A stretch of 64,000 bases of DNA, from positions 2,666,001 through 2,730,000 of the forward strand of contig NZ_CP128170.1 in the NCBI RefSeq assembly GCF_030347395.1, in the 5' to 3' direction. The position numbers were made by a program, and so were the translations under genes. The stretch comes from Microbacterium sp. ET2. GTDB lineage: Bacteria; Actinomycetota; Actinomycetes; Actinomycetales; Microbacteriaceae. This document shows, piece by piece, positions 41,857 through 50,650 of the stretch (position 1 is the first letter of the stretch; each line of letters starts with the position of its first letter). Under the pieces are notes generated by a model. That model did no database searches and was not told the origin of the DNA. It saw nothing but the letters and a program-made list of their open reading frames with translations.

Positions 41857-42627
41857 GTGCTTGAGCAACAACCTGCGGTCATCAGTTTCTCGGATGTCAC
41901 GCAACGGTTCGGCGACAACGTCGCCCTGTCCTCCATCACGGTGGACTTCCTTCAGGGCGAATTCGCTACGATCGTCGGCCCCAGCGGGTGCGGGAAGTCG
42001 ACCCTCCTGCGCCTCATCGCCGGACTGATCATCGCGTCCGACGGGCAGGTCCGTGTCGACGGGCGGGAGGTCATCGAGCCACGGTCCGACGTCGGATTCA
42101 TGTTCCAGCGGCCCACCCTTCTGCCGTGGCTGAGCGCCGTCGAGAACGTCCTTCTCCCCATCACGCTCCACCGGCGCCCGACAGCGTCCGACCGCCGCGA
42201 GGCCGAATCACTCCTGGCAACGGTGGGATTGGCGGGAAGCGAGGCTCGCTACCCCGATCACCTGTCGGGTGGGATGCAACAGCGCGTCGCGCTTGCGCGG
42301 CTGCTGATGACGGGCGCGCGCATCCTCCTTCTCGACGAGCCGTTCGGAGCGGTCGACGAGTTCACGCGGGAGAAGCTCAACTTCGAGCTCCTCCGCATCC
42401 AGAGAGACACCGGCGCGACGATCCTCCTTGTCACGCACAGCATCACTGAAGCCGTACTCATGGGTGATCGCGTTATCACGATGACTCCCCATCCCGGGAG
42501 GATCGGCCGCGTGGTCGACGTCGACCTCGGACCCAACCGAGACCGCAGCGTGCTGCGGAGTGCGGCATATCTCGATGCGGTCAACGACGTGCGTGACACC
42601 TTCGACACCGATCGGAGCGCAGCGTGA
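41857..42627 (+). CDS. ABC transporter ATP-binding protein (SsuB/TauB/ThiZ type)
   Basis: A 256-residue ATPase: Walker A GPSGCGKST, Q-loop VGFMFQRPTLLPWLSAVENVLLP (the LLPWL form is characteristic of the nitrate/sulfonate/taurine and pyrimidine-precursor group), signature LSGGMQQRVALARLL, and Walker B ILLLDEPFGAVDE. Start GTG 41857 behind GGTAAGGGG. First gene of a three-gene importer. Its stop overlaps the permease start by 4 bp. Confidence 0.94.
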   Translation: MLEQQPAVISFSDVTQRFGDNVALSSITVDFLQGEFATIVGPSGCGKSTLLRLIAGLIIASDGQVRVDGREVIEPRSDVGFMFQRPTLLPWLSAVENVLLPITLHRRPTASDRREAESLLATVGLAGSEARYPDHLSGGMQQRVALARLLMTGARILLLDEPFGAVDEFTREKLNFELLRIQRDTGATILLVTHSITEAVLMGDRVITMTPHPGRIGRVVDVDLGPNRDRSVLRSAAYLDAVNDVRDTFDTDRSAA

Positions 42628-43496
42628 GCGGTTCTGCGCGAAAGGGCGCGGTAGTGTCGGCCCGCGCGATCTGGCCCGCCGCCGGCCTCTTCGTCGTCCT
42701 CGTCGTCGCCCTGGAGTTTGTGGCGAGTATCGGACTGGTCAGTGCCTTCGTCCTACCGCGCCCCTCCGAAGTCTTCTTCTCCCTCTCCGATCTCCTGCTT
42801 TCGGGCCGGGTGTGGGAGCACGTAGCCGCCACGACCTTCGAGACGGTGGCGGGATTCCTCATCGGGTCGGTCGCGGCATTCGTTCTCGCCGTTCTCGCCT
42901 CGATGTCCGACCTCGCGCGTCGCGCGGTATACCCGTACGTGATCGCCCTTCAGGTCACGCCCCTCATCGCCGTGGCCCCGCTGATCATCGCGTGGCTGGG
43001 GTTCGGCTACTCGTCGAAGATCGCCATCGCCGCGCTCATCTGCTTCTTCCCGGTCTTCGTGAACACCGCCGCCGGCATGATGTCGACGGATCGGACCGAG
43101 GAGGAGCTCTTCCAGTCGCTGCGCGCCGGGAAGGTGCAGACACTCGTACGGCTGCGCCTCCCTCGGGCACTGCCGACCATCTTCGCGGGGCTGAAGACCG
43201 CGATGACTCTGGCCCTGATCGGCGCGGTCGTCGGCGAGTTCGTTTCTGCGGAACGCGGGCTCGGAGTCCTCGTCACCCGCTACAGCTATCAGCTCGCCGT
43301 GGCGGCGGCGTTCGCCGTCGTCATCCTTCTCACAGCGCTCGGCCTGCTCCTCTACGGCGCCATGGTGCTTGTAGAGCGCTACGTCGTCTACTGGCGATCC
43401 GACAGTCGGCTCCTGGCGCGAGAGCGTCGGCAGAGCACCCGTTCCGAACCCACCCCGTCACCGTCGACCCGCACCGCCGCGGGCGTCGAGACGTGA
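42624..43496 (+). CDS. ABC transporter permease (SsuC/ThiX type)
   Basis: A 290-residue permease with six helices. LPRPSEVFFSLSDLL near the N-terminus and the EAA-like loop EEELFQSLRAGKVQTLVRLRLPRALPTIFAGLKTAMTLALIGAVVGEF identify the SsuC/TauC group. GTG 42624 overlaps the ATPase stop. The C-terminal 25 residues are polar and cytoplasmic. Confidence 0.94.
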   Translation: MSGSARKGAVVSARAIWPAAGLFVVLVVALEFVASIGLVSAFVLPRPSEVFFSLSDLLLSGRVWEHVAATTFETVAGFLIGSVAAFVLAVLASMSDLARRAVYPYVIALQVTPLIAVAPLIIAWLGFGYSSKIAIAALICFFPVFVNTAAGMMSTDRTEEELFQSLRAGKVQTLVRLRLPRALPTIFAGLKTAMTLALIGAVVGEFVSAERGLGVLVTRYSYQLAVAAAFAVVILLTALGLLLYGAMVLVERYVVYWRSDSRLLARERRQSTRSEPTPSPSTRTAAGVET

Positions 43497-43513
43497 ACGC
43501 AAAGGAAGAGAAC

Positions 43514-44524
43514 ATGTCCACAGCACTGAAGAGGTCCTTCGCCACACTCGCGGCCGGTTCCCTGGCCCTGGCCGTGGTCGGATGCAGCTCCGGCGGGGGA
43601 GGCGAGAGCGGGACGGCTACGGTGCGCTGGGCGCAGCCGACCCCGGAATCCATGGCGTACTTCCCGTACATCGTTGCGGACGAGCTCGGCTACTTCGCCG
43701 ACGAGGGCGTCGAGGTGGAACTCGCGCCCACGAGCGAGGACCTGTCGACCGCCGCGCTCGTCTCGAGCGGATCCGTCGATATCGGCGCCGCGTCGGCGGG
43801 TGAGATCTTCTTCGCCCTGCAGACCGACCCGGAGTTGACGGTCGTGTACGACGCCGCCAGCTTGTCGCCAGAGGGGATCGTCGTTCCTGCCGACAGCTCG
43901 GCGACCAGCGTCGCCGACCTCGAGGGCGCCACCATCGGCATCGCCTCCGACGAGGAACGATCCCTTGTGGCGGCCGCGCTCGAGGCCGAAGGAATGTCTC
44001 TCGACGATGTGAGCGTCGTCGCGGTGGGTGGCGGCGGCCAGGTGATTGCGAACGAGCTCGACGGTGGACAGTTCGATGCCTTCGCCGGATCGGTCCTCGA
44101 CTTCGCCGCGGTCCAGGCTGTCGGCTACGAGCTGCGGCAGATCACGCCGGAGGCCATCGCCACCACGCCGTCCGGCGCGTATGTCATCTCGGCCGATGCC
44201 GAGGAAGACGTCATCGAGCGGTTCCTTCGGGCGATGACCCGCGCCACCGCGTACGGTCTGGAGAACCCGGACGAGCTGGAGTCCATCCTCCGCGAGCGCG
44301 TGCCGGAGGAGTGGGAGAACGAGGATGTCGCTCGTGCGCTCTTCGACTTCGGGCTCGAGGTCTGGACGCCCCGTGAGGGCGGGCAGTACGGCACCCTCGA
44401 CCCCGAGGTGTGGCAGACGGCACAAGATCGGCTGATCGCCGCCGGGGAGCTCGAGGAGGAGATCGACCTCGACCGACTGCTCGACGATCAGTTCATCGAG
44501 TCGGCGAACGACGCGATCGACTGA
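43514..44524 (+). CDS. ABC transporter substrate-binding lipoprotein (NMT1/ThiY-like)
   Basis: A 336-residue binding protein with a lipoprotein signal (lipobox VVGC at about residue 24). VRWAQPTPESMAYFPYIVADELGYFADEGVEVEL and the glycine-rich VVAVGGGGQVIANELDGGQFDAF are typical of the nitrate/sulfonate/pyrimidine-precursor group. Substrate cannot be read directly; the downstream nitrilase and NCS1 permease favour a nitrogen-containing compound, while the HisD-like gene has sulfonate-degrading relatives. Convergent and almost abutting the LysR gene at 44525. Confidence 0.92.
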   Translation: MSTALKRSFATLAAGSLALAVVGCSSGGGGESGTATVRWAQPTPESMAYFPYIVADELGYFADEGVEVELAPTSEDLSTAALVSSGSVDIGAASAGEIFFALQTDPELTVVYDAASLSPEGIVVPADSSATSVADLEGATIGIASDEERSLVAAALEAEGMSLDDVSVVAVGGGGQVIANELDGGQFDAFAGSVLDFAAVQAVGYELRQITPEAIATTPSGAYVISADAEEDVIERFLRAMTRATAYGLENPDELESILRERVPEEWENEDVARALFDFGLEVWTPREGGQYGTLDPEVWQTAQDRLIAAGELEEEIDLDRLLDDQFIESANDAID

Positions 44525-45430
44525 TCACGCGGCAGCGACCTTCGCCAGCATGGTCGTCTCGGCCAGTTCGGCCAGGCGCCGTGTGGCGGGGGAGAGGTAG
44601 GTTCCCTCCCGCCACACCAGCGCGATCGTGTCGTACATCGGCTCGGCGAACGGCGTGACGTGCACGCCCTCGGGAAAGGTGGCGCCCTCGGCGATCGTCC
44701 GGCAGACCATGGTGTCGGCGGCTCCCGTCGCCACGAGGTTCAGCGCCGTTTCGACATGCTCCACCTCGATGGCGGGCTCGATCGTGAGCCCGCGGAGGCG
44801 CGCGCGCTCGAGGAGCTGGCGCCGGGTGGGGTCGTTCCACCCCGCGTAGGCGTCGTAGAGCACGAGCTTCGCGCGAGCCACTTCCTCGATCGAGACCGGG
44901 CCCTGATCGGGATGCCGCTGCGCGGAGACATAGACCACCTCATCGCGGAAGAGCGGCTTCACCTCGAGTCCCTCGTCGGTGACGGGGAGCACGACCAGGC
45001 CCGCCTCGATCTCACCGCCCGCCACCGACTCGGCGACGAGGGAGGAGTTGAGGCCGACCAGTCGAACCTTGACGTGAGGATGCCGCATGTGGAACCGCTG
45101 CACGAGATCGGACAGGTCGTAATAAGCGGCGTTGCGCAGAACGCCGAACGTGCAGGTTCCGCCTTCGAGCGACACCAGAGCCTGGATCGCATCGACTCCG
45201 TTCGTGATGGCGGTCACCGCCTGCACCGCGTGCTCCCGGAGCTCCAACGCAGCGGAGGTCGGTACGAGGCGGCGGGGTCCCCGGGTGAAGAGCTTCAGGC
45301 CGAGTTCCCGCTCCAGCCGCGCGACCAGCTCCGAGACCGACGCCTGCGTCGACTCCAGTTCGATCGCGGCTGCCGTGAAGCTGCCGCGCTCGAGGGCGGC
45401 GAGGAACGCCTTCAACTGCGTCAGTGTCAT
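44525..45430 (-). CDS. LysR-family transcriptional regulator
   Basis: A 301-residue regulator: LTQLKAFLAALERGSFTAAAIELESTQASVSELVARLERELGLKLFTR is the standard LysR HTH. The C-terminal effector domain contains FGVLRNAAYYDLSDLVQRFHMRHPHVKVRLV. Divergent from the HisD-like/hydrolase/NCS1 operon with a 101-bp gap carrying a short inverted repeat, so it is the likely regulator of that operon. Confidence 0.93.
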   Translation of the reverse strand: MTLTQLKAFLAALERGSFTAAAIELESTQASVSELVARLERELGLKLFTRGPRRLVPTSAALELREHAVQAVTAITNGVDAIQALVSLEGGTCTFGVLRNAAYYDLSDLVQRFHMRHPHVKVRLVGLNSSLVAESVAGGEIEAGLVVLPVTDEGLEVKPLFRDEVVYVSAQRHPDQGPVSIEEVARAKLVLYDAYAGWNDPTRRQLLERARLRGLTIEPAIEVEHVETALNLVATGAADTMVCRTIAEGATFPEGVHVTPFAEPMYDTIALVWREGTYLSPATRRLAELAETTMLAKVAAA

Positions 45431-45459
45431 CCGATGGCTCCGTCCCAGCCCTCAACCAT

Positions 45460-45470
45460 AGGGAAACCCT
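45460..45470. promoter_or_regulatory. Short inverted repeat between LysR and the HisD-like gene
   Basis: AGGG-AAA-CCCT, 30 nt upstream of the LysR start and 62 nt upstream of the HisD-like start. Small, but placed as a LysR recognition site would be. Confidence 0.35.
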
Positions 45471-45531
45471 GTGAAGTCCACAATATGCACTGGGCTTGTG
45501 GGGGTACAGCCCGCTCCCTAGGGTGGCTCGC

Positions 45532-46866
45532 ATGCGCTTTTCCCCTCGACTGCTCGACCGGCTGAACGGTTCGTTCGTCCATCTCAAGACCCCCGAGATC
45601 GACGCACCGGCCGCACAACGCGACCCCGCCGTCATCCGCACGGTGACCGAGATGCTGCAGAACATCGAGCGAGGTGGACTCGACGCCGTACGCGACTACG
45701 CCCGTCAGCTCGACGGCTACGAGGGTGGCGACATCGAACTGACGAGCGCTGAGATCGCACGGAGCGGTGACCGGCTCGACCCCGAACTACGCGAGGCCAT
45801 CGAACTCGGGGCATCCCGCACCCGCGCTTTCGCGGAGACGCAGCGTGCGAAGCTCGTCGACTTCTCCACCGAGCTCGAGCCCGGGCTCGTCACCGGCGTC
45901 CGCTATGTGCCCGTGTCGCGTGTCGGCGCCTACCTGCCGGCGGGGCGCTTCCCCCTCACCGCCTCGGCCTTCATGACGGTCGGCGTCGCCAAGGCGGCCG
46001 GCGTCCCCTCGGTCATCGCGTGCACGCCGCCGCAGCCCGACGGTCGAGCGAACGATGCGGTGGTCTACGCCGCCCACGTCTCGGGAGTCGACCGTGTCTT
46101 CCTCCTCGGAGGCGTGCAGGCGCTCGCGGCCATGGCGTTCGGCCTGCTCGCGGACTTCCCGGTCGACATGCTCGTCGGGGCCGGCAATGCCTACGTCGCC
46201 GAAGCCAAGCGTCAGCTGTTCGGCACGGCGGCGATCGACCTGCTCGCCGGTCCCTCCGAGGTCGCGGTCATCTCCGACGAGACGGCTGATCCCGAGATCG
46301 TCGCCGCCGACCTGCTCGGGCAGGCCGAGCACGGGCCGAACTCGCCGGCTGCCCTCGTCACGACGTCCGATTCCCACGGTCTCGCCGTTCGCGATGCCGT
46401 CGAGCGACAGCTCGAAACCCTGGCGACCGCGTCGATCGCGGGCCCGGCGTGGCGCGACTACGGTTCGATCACCGTCGCAGCCGACCGCGAGATCGCCGTC
46501 GCGCTGATGGACGACCTCGCGCCCGAGCACCTCGAAGTGATCACCGCCGACGACGAGTGGTACCACGACAATCTGCGCAACTACGGCTCGATCTTCCTCG
46601 GCGAATGGAGCACGGTCGCATACTCCGACAAGGGGATGGCGGGCACCAATCACGTCCTGCCCACCGCGGGCGGCGCAAAGCACAGCGCCGGTCTGTCGGT
46701 GTCGCGGTTCCTCAAGCCCCTGACGTTCCAGCGCATCTCCCGCGAGGCGACGCCCAGCCTGGCGCACGCCGTTCAGGTCATCTCCGACTCCGAGGGAATG
46801 GCGGCGCACAGCGCCACCGCCACCATGCGCCTCGCGACCTACCGAGAGCCCGCCCACACGGCGTGA
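45532..46866 (+). CDS. Histidinol dehydrogenase-family enzyme (HisD paralogue, sulfopropanediol dehydrogenase-like)
   Basis: A 444-residue HisD-fold NAD-dependent dehydrogenase. Conserved elements: VGAYLPAGRFPLTASAFM, GGVQALAAMAFG, Zn ligands Q264 and H267 in GQAEHGPNSPA, catalytic E332/H333 in PEHLEV, D366 in YSDKGMAGTNHVLPT, and H426 near the C-terminus. All active-site residues are kept. The VAYSDK variant and the locus (no other his genes) point to a paralogue such as HpsN, which oxidises dihydroxypropanesulfonate, not to histidine synthesis. Start ATG 45532. First gene of a three-gene operon controlled by the divergent LysR. Confidence 0.85.
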   Translation: MRFSPRLLDRLNGSFVHLKTPEIDAPAAQRDPAVIRTVTEMLQNIERGGLDAVRDYARQLDGYEGGDIELTSAEIARSGDRLDPELREAIELGASRTRAFAETQRAKLVDFSTELEPGLVTGVRYVPVSRVGAYLPAGRFPLTASAFMTVGVAKAAGVPSVIACTPPQPDGRANDAVVYAAHVSGVDRVFLLGGVQALAAMAFGLLADFPVDMLVGAGNAYVAEAKRQLFGTAAIDLLAGPSEVAVISDETADPEIVAADLLGQAEHGPNSPAALVTTSDSHGLAVRDAVERQLETLATASIAGPAWRDYGSITVAADREIAVALMDDLAPEHLEVITADDEWYHDNLRNYGSIFLGEWSTVAYSDKGMAGTNHVLPTAGGAKHSAGLSVSRFLKPLTFQRISREATPSLAHAVQVISDSEGMAAHSATATMRLATYREPAHTA

Positions 46867-46900
46867 GCCGCTGAGGATCGCGAAGGGAGGAGCGACGACG

Positions 46901-47761
46901 ATGGAGCACACCGATCAGGGCGACCCCGTGTCGAGGCGGGTGCGCGCCGTCGCGCTCAGCCCCCGCATCCAGTTCGGTGATGTGGACGGAAACCTCGCGC
47001 GCCTCGCCGACGCTCTCGCCGAGGCATCCGGCGACACCGATCAGCTCATCGTCGCCCCGGAACTCGCGACCAGCGGCTATGTCTTCCTAGACCAGGCCGA
47101 GGCGCGAGATCTGGGGATGTCGCGGACCGACGCGCGACTAGCGGGCCTGTCCCGCGTGATCGGCCCCCGCGCCGTTGCGGTCGTGGGCTTCTGCGAGCGG
47201 GACGGTGGCGACCTCTACAACAGCGCCGCGGTCATCACCCGCGAGGGGATTCAGGCGGTCTATGCGAAGTCGCACCTCTGGAGCGCCGAGTCGGCGATCT
47301 TCCGCCCGGGTCCGTCGGCCGGGATCGTCGTCGACACCGAGATCGGGCGCGTAGGCGTGGCCGTCTGCTACGACAACGAGTTCCCCGAAGTTCCCCGCGG
47401 GCTCGCGCTCGCCGGCGCCGACATCCTCGCCCTGCCGGTCTGCTGGCCCCTCGTGCCCCGACCGGATGGCGAGCGCGCGCCGGAGATCGTGCAGGCGATG
47501 GCGGCGGCGCGATCATCACGGCTGCCCACGGTCATCGCCGACCGGCACGGCTCGGAGCGCGATGTCGTGTGGACCGGCGGAACCGCCGTGATCGACGGTG
47601 ACGGCTGGGTCGTCGCCGAAGCCGCCGGCGCCAGCACCGAGGCTGTGCTCGACATCACTCCCGGTCACAAGGCTCTCGGCCGGTGGAACGACCTCTTCGG
47701 CGATCGCCGTCCCGACATCTACGCGTCACCCGACCCCCACACCCGAGAGGGATCATCATGA
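46901..47761 (+). CDS. Carbon-nitrogen hydrolase (nitrilase superfamily)
   Basis: A 286-residue nitrilase-fold amidase with the E-K-C triad E54 (VAPELATSGY), K123 (YAKSHLW) and C156 (AVCYDNEFPE). Substrate may be an aliphatic amide, carbamoyl or omega-amide. Good ribosome site GGGAGGAG. Its stop overlaps the NCS1 permease start by 4 bp, so uptake and hydrolysis are translationally coupled. Confidence 0.9.
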   Translation: MEHTDQGDPVSRRVRAVALSPRIQFGDVDGNLARLADALAEASGDTDQLIVAPELATSGYVFLDQAEARDLGMSRTDARLAGLSRVIGPRAVAVVGFCERDGGDLYNSAAVITREGIQAVYAKSHLWSAESAIFRPGPSAGIVVDTEIGRVGVAVCYDNEFPEVPRGLALAGADILALPVCWPLVPRPDGERAPEIVQAMAAARSSRLPTVIADRHGSERDVVWTGGTAVIDGDGWVVAEAAGASTEAVLDITPGHKALGRWNDLFGDRRPDIYASPDPHTREGSS

Positions 47762-49239
47762 ACAACCCGCAGCCCGAGATCAGAGAGACGCAGGTCGCTC
47801 TGCCCGCGACCGGTGGCATCGAGGTCAAGTCGATCGACTGGGTGCCGCTGTCGGAGCGGACCGGCAAGCCCACGAGCCTGTTCTCCCTCTGGTTCATGTC
47901 GAACGCGAACCTCACGACCCTGGCGACCGGCATGGTGGGTGTGGCGATGGGCGCCAACCTCGTGGTCTCTCTGGTCGCGATCGTGCTGGGTGTGTGCGTC
48001 GGAACGGTGTTCACCGCGTTCCACTCGGCGCAGGGACCGCAGCTCGGTCTGCCGCAGATGATCCAGTCGCGGGCGCAGTTCGGCTACCGAGGCGTCGCGC
48101 TCGTATGTCTGGTGGTCATCGCGAGCATCGTCGGCTTCAACATCTTCAACCAGCTGCTCGCCGGCGACGTGCTCACGACGACGACCGGGGTCGACGCCGG
48201 CGCGGGCTGGTACATCCTCATCACCGCTCTCGCGCTGACGCTGGCGATCGTCGGCTACCACTGGATCCACCGCGTGCAGAAATGGCTGACCTGGCTCTTC
48301 CTTGCGACCTTCGGCATCTTCACCGTCGTCGCAGTCGTCGCGCTGCCGCTGCCCGCCGAGGCGCTGTCACTGGGCGACATCAACTGGCCCGCGTTCCTCG
48401 TGCAGTTCGCCGCCGCGGCGGCCTATGCGCTGGGTTGGGCGCCCTACGTGTCGGACTACTCCCGCTACCTCCCGCCGCAGACGAGCCCCCGTCGCGCGCT
48501 GTTCTACACGTCGGCCGGCGTCATCGTCGGCGCCGGATGGCTCATGGCCCTGGGTGCATTCGTCGCGTCCCTCTTCAGTGACGCCGACCCGGTGGGGGCG
48601 ATTGCTGCGACCGCCGACGCCCTCTTGCCGGGCCTGGGTGTCTTCCTCCTCTGGAGCGCACTCCCTGCCCTCGTCACGGTCATCACGATCAACATCTACG
48701 CCGCGAGCATCGAGCTGATCACGGTGGCCGACTCGTTCGTGAAGGTGCGCCCGACCCGGATGACGCGAATCGTCGCCTGCACGATCGTCGGCCTCGCGGG
48801 GCTTCTGGGCGCCGTGTTCTCGACGGGCGAGTTCCTCGACTCGTTCGGGAGCTTCCTCGTCGTCCTGCTCTACGTGCTCGTGCCGTGGACCTCGGTCAAC
48901 CTCGTGGATTACTACTTCGTCCGTCGCGGACGCTACGCGATCGCGGAGATGTTCCGCCCGCACGGCATCTACGGCGCATGGGGATGGCGGGGCATGACCG
49001 CCTATCTCATCGGCATCGCCGCGATGGTTCCGTTCGTCGTCACGACGTGGTTCGTCGGTCCGATCGCCCAGGCCATCGGAGGCATCGACATCGCGCTGTT
49101 CGTGGGGCTCGGGGCGTCGGCTCTCGCCTACATCCTGCTGGCGCGCGGCCTCGACCTCTCGGCCGAGCGTGCGCTCGCCGCGGAGGAGGGCGACGCTTTC
49201 GGCGTGCGATCCGTCTCGTTCGATCAGGCTCGCGGGTGA
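47758..49239 (+). CDS. NCS1-family nucleobase/cytosine-type permease
   Basis: A 493-residue transporter with about twelve helices. The polar N-terminus (VKSIDWVPLSERTGKPTSLFSLWFMSNANLTTLATG) is typical of the cytosine/purine permease branch; QSRAQFGYRGVALV, GWAPYVSDYSRYLP, and VPWTSVNLVDYYFVRRGRYAI confirm it. Substrates of the family are cytosine, purines, allantoin, hydantoin and thiamine precursors. Linked to the nitrilase by an ATGA overlap. Confidence 0.94.
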   Translation: MNNPQPEIRETQVALPATGGIEVKSIDWVPLSERTGKPTSLFSLWFMSNANLTTLATGMVGVAMGANLVVSLVAIVLGVCVGTVFTAFHSAQGPQLGLPQMIQSRAQFGYRGVALVCLVVIASIVGFNIFNQLLAGDVLTTTTGVDAGAGWYILITALALTLAIVGYHWIHRVQKWLTWLFLATFGIFTVVAVVALPLPAEALSLGDINWPAFLVQFAAAAAYALGWAPYVSDYSRYLPPQTSPRRALFYTSAGVIVGAGWLMALGAFVASLFSDADPVGAIAATADALLPGLGVFLLWSALPALVTVITINIYAASIELITVADSFVKVRPTRMTRIVACTIVGLAGLLGAVFSTGEFLDSFGSFLVVLLYVLVPWTSVNLVDYYFVRRGRYAIAEMFRPHGIYGAWGWRGMTAYLIGIAAMVPFVVTTWFVGPIAQAIGGIDIALFVGLGASALAYILLARGLDLSAERALAAEEGDAFGVRSVSFDQARG

Positions 49240-49245
49240 CCGCGG

Positions 49246-49866
49246 TCAGGTCGCCGTCCCGTCCTGCGCCACCATTCCGCGCCACGCGATGTCGAACGCC
49301 TCGGCGCAGCGTTGCATGACCGCCGGATCGGTCAGGCGATCGCCTCGCACCACGAGCTGGTAGTAGAACACTCCAGCGAGCAGGTCGAAACAGATCGCAG
49401 GATCCAGGTCCGCCCGCAACTCGCCGCGATGGATCGCTCGCTGCAGTGCCCGCTCGACACCGGCACGGCGGCGCGACACGTGCGAGTCCCAGTAGGCCTT
49501 CTGCAAGGTGCGGTCGGTCATCGCCAGACGGATGCGCTGGCGAAACCGCTCCTCGGGGTAACCGGCGAGAGTGACGCTGTGCCCGCCGGTGAGTGACGCG
49601 AGGATCGCAGCGCGCAGATCGCCGTCGTCGGGTAACTCGGGCGGGATGGTCCTGCCGATGTCGAGGGCGGCAGCCACCAGCGTGGTGAGCGACGGCCAAC
49701 GGCGGTAGAGGGCCGCCCGGCTGACGCCGCTCCGCTCCACCACGCGGCCGAGCGTCACCGGCTCGCCGTCGTCGATGAGCTGCAGAGTCGCGTCGAGGAT
49801 CTGCGCATCGAGGTCCTCATCGCGTGGCCTGCCCGGCCTGCGTCGCACCGTTTCCGCGATCGTCAT
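49246..49866 (-). CDS. TetR-family regulator, last gene of the Phn-type operon
   Basis: A 206-residue regulator from ATG 49866. HTH region: VTLGRVVERSGVSRAALYRRWPSLTTLVAAAL at about residues 37-68, preceded by the RRRPGRPRDE leader common to this subgroup. TetR_C-like domain follows. It starts 4 nt after the phosphatase stop, so it is part of the same transcript and probably represses it. Convergent with the NCS1 gene. Confidence 0.9.
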   Translation of the reverse strand: MTIAETVRRRPGRPRDEDLDAQILDATLQLIDDGEPVTLGRVVERSGVSRAALYRRWPSLTTLVAAALDIGRTIPPELPDDGDLRAAILASLTGGHSVTLAGYPEERFRQRIRLAMTDRTLQKAYWDSHVSRRRAGVERALQRAIHRGELRADLDPAICFDLLAGVFYYQLVVRGDRLTDPAVMQRCAEAFDIAWRGMVAQDGTAT

Positions 49867-49870
49867 CTCG

Positions 49871-50650
49871 TCACCCCGCCACCACAGCGCGGTCGCGCAA
49901 ACGCGCGACGGTCTCATCGCCGAGCCCCGCGGTGCGCAGCGGCGCGAGCGCGTCGCCGTGACGCCCGCGCAGCCGGGCGAGCATGGTGCGCATCGAGACG
50001 TCCATCGGCTCGCTCGAGCTGAGGATCGACAGATCGTCGAGGTCGAAGCCGAGCCGCGCCATCAGCGCACCCATCACCGGCTTCATCCGCTGCTGGATCG
50101 CCGGCATGTTCGGGTCAGTGCGCGAGTAGTCGGCGACGATGTCGTCGTCGCTCGCGCCGAGCGCCAGCAGCAACAGCGCGGCGAGGACGCCGGTGCGGTC
50201 GCGGCCGGCCGCGCAGTGGAAAGCCGTCGCACCGGGGGCGAGGGCGATCACCGTCACCGCCGTCGCGAGCTGCGACGCCGCTGACTCGACCATGCGCGCA
50301 TACATCTCGCCCATCTGCACGTGATCGATCGCGAAGGGGCCGTCCTGCGGCATCCCTTCTCCGATGCTCGTCATGAGCGGCAGGTGATGATAAGCGACCG
50401 GGTAGTCGGCGAGCGGGCCGCGCCCGGTGATCTCCACCTCGCCGGCGGTGCGGAGGTCGATGATGGTGGACAGCCCCGCGTCCACCAGTTCGGCGGCATC
50501 GGCGACGCCGACCGTGCTGAGGTCATCGGCGCGGATCGCAACTCCCGACCGCAGCACACCGCCGTCGACGGGGGTACCGCCCAGGTCGCGCAGGTTCACG
50601 GGTGCGCTCAGCGAGAAGTCGTCGCCGATGCGGTCGTCGATGGTGGTCAC
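49871..50650 (-). CDS. Tyrosine-specific/dual phosphatase-family protein in a PhnDCE operon
   Basis: A 259-residue phosphatase of the Y_phosphatase3/Wzb-unrelated type: VNLRDLGGTPVDGGVLRSG at the N-terminus, the P-loop HCAAGRDRTG with catalytic C146 and R152, and IIDLRTAGEVE before it. Substrates could be phosphotyrosine, phosphoinositides or small phosphoesters. It overlaps the PhnE stop by 4 bp. Joined to a phosphonate-type importer, it may release phosphate from an imported ester (inference). Confidence 0.9.
   Translation of the reverse strand: MTTIDDRIGDDFSLSAPVNLRDLGGTPVDGGVLRSGVAIRADDLSTVGVADAAELVDAGLSTIIDLRTAGEVEITGRGPLADYPVAYHHLPLMTSIGEGMPQDGPFAIDHVQMGEMYARMVESAASQLATAVTVIALAPGATAFHCAAGRDRTGVLAALLLLALGASDDDIVADYSRTDPNMPAIQQRMKPVMGALMARLGFDLDDLSILSSSEPMDVSMRTMLARLRGRHGDALAPLRTAGLGDETVARLRDRAVVAG

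Noticed and set aside
45532..46866. Annotation as the histidine-biosynthetic hisD
   Set aside because: No his genes are adjacent, and the YSDKGMAGTNH variant with amidase, permease and LysR neighbours fits a catabolic paralogue better.
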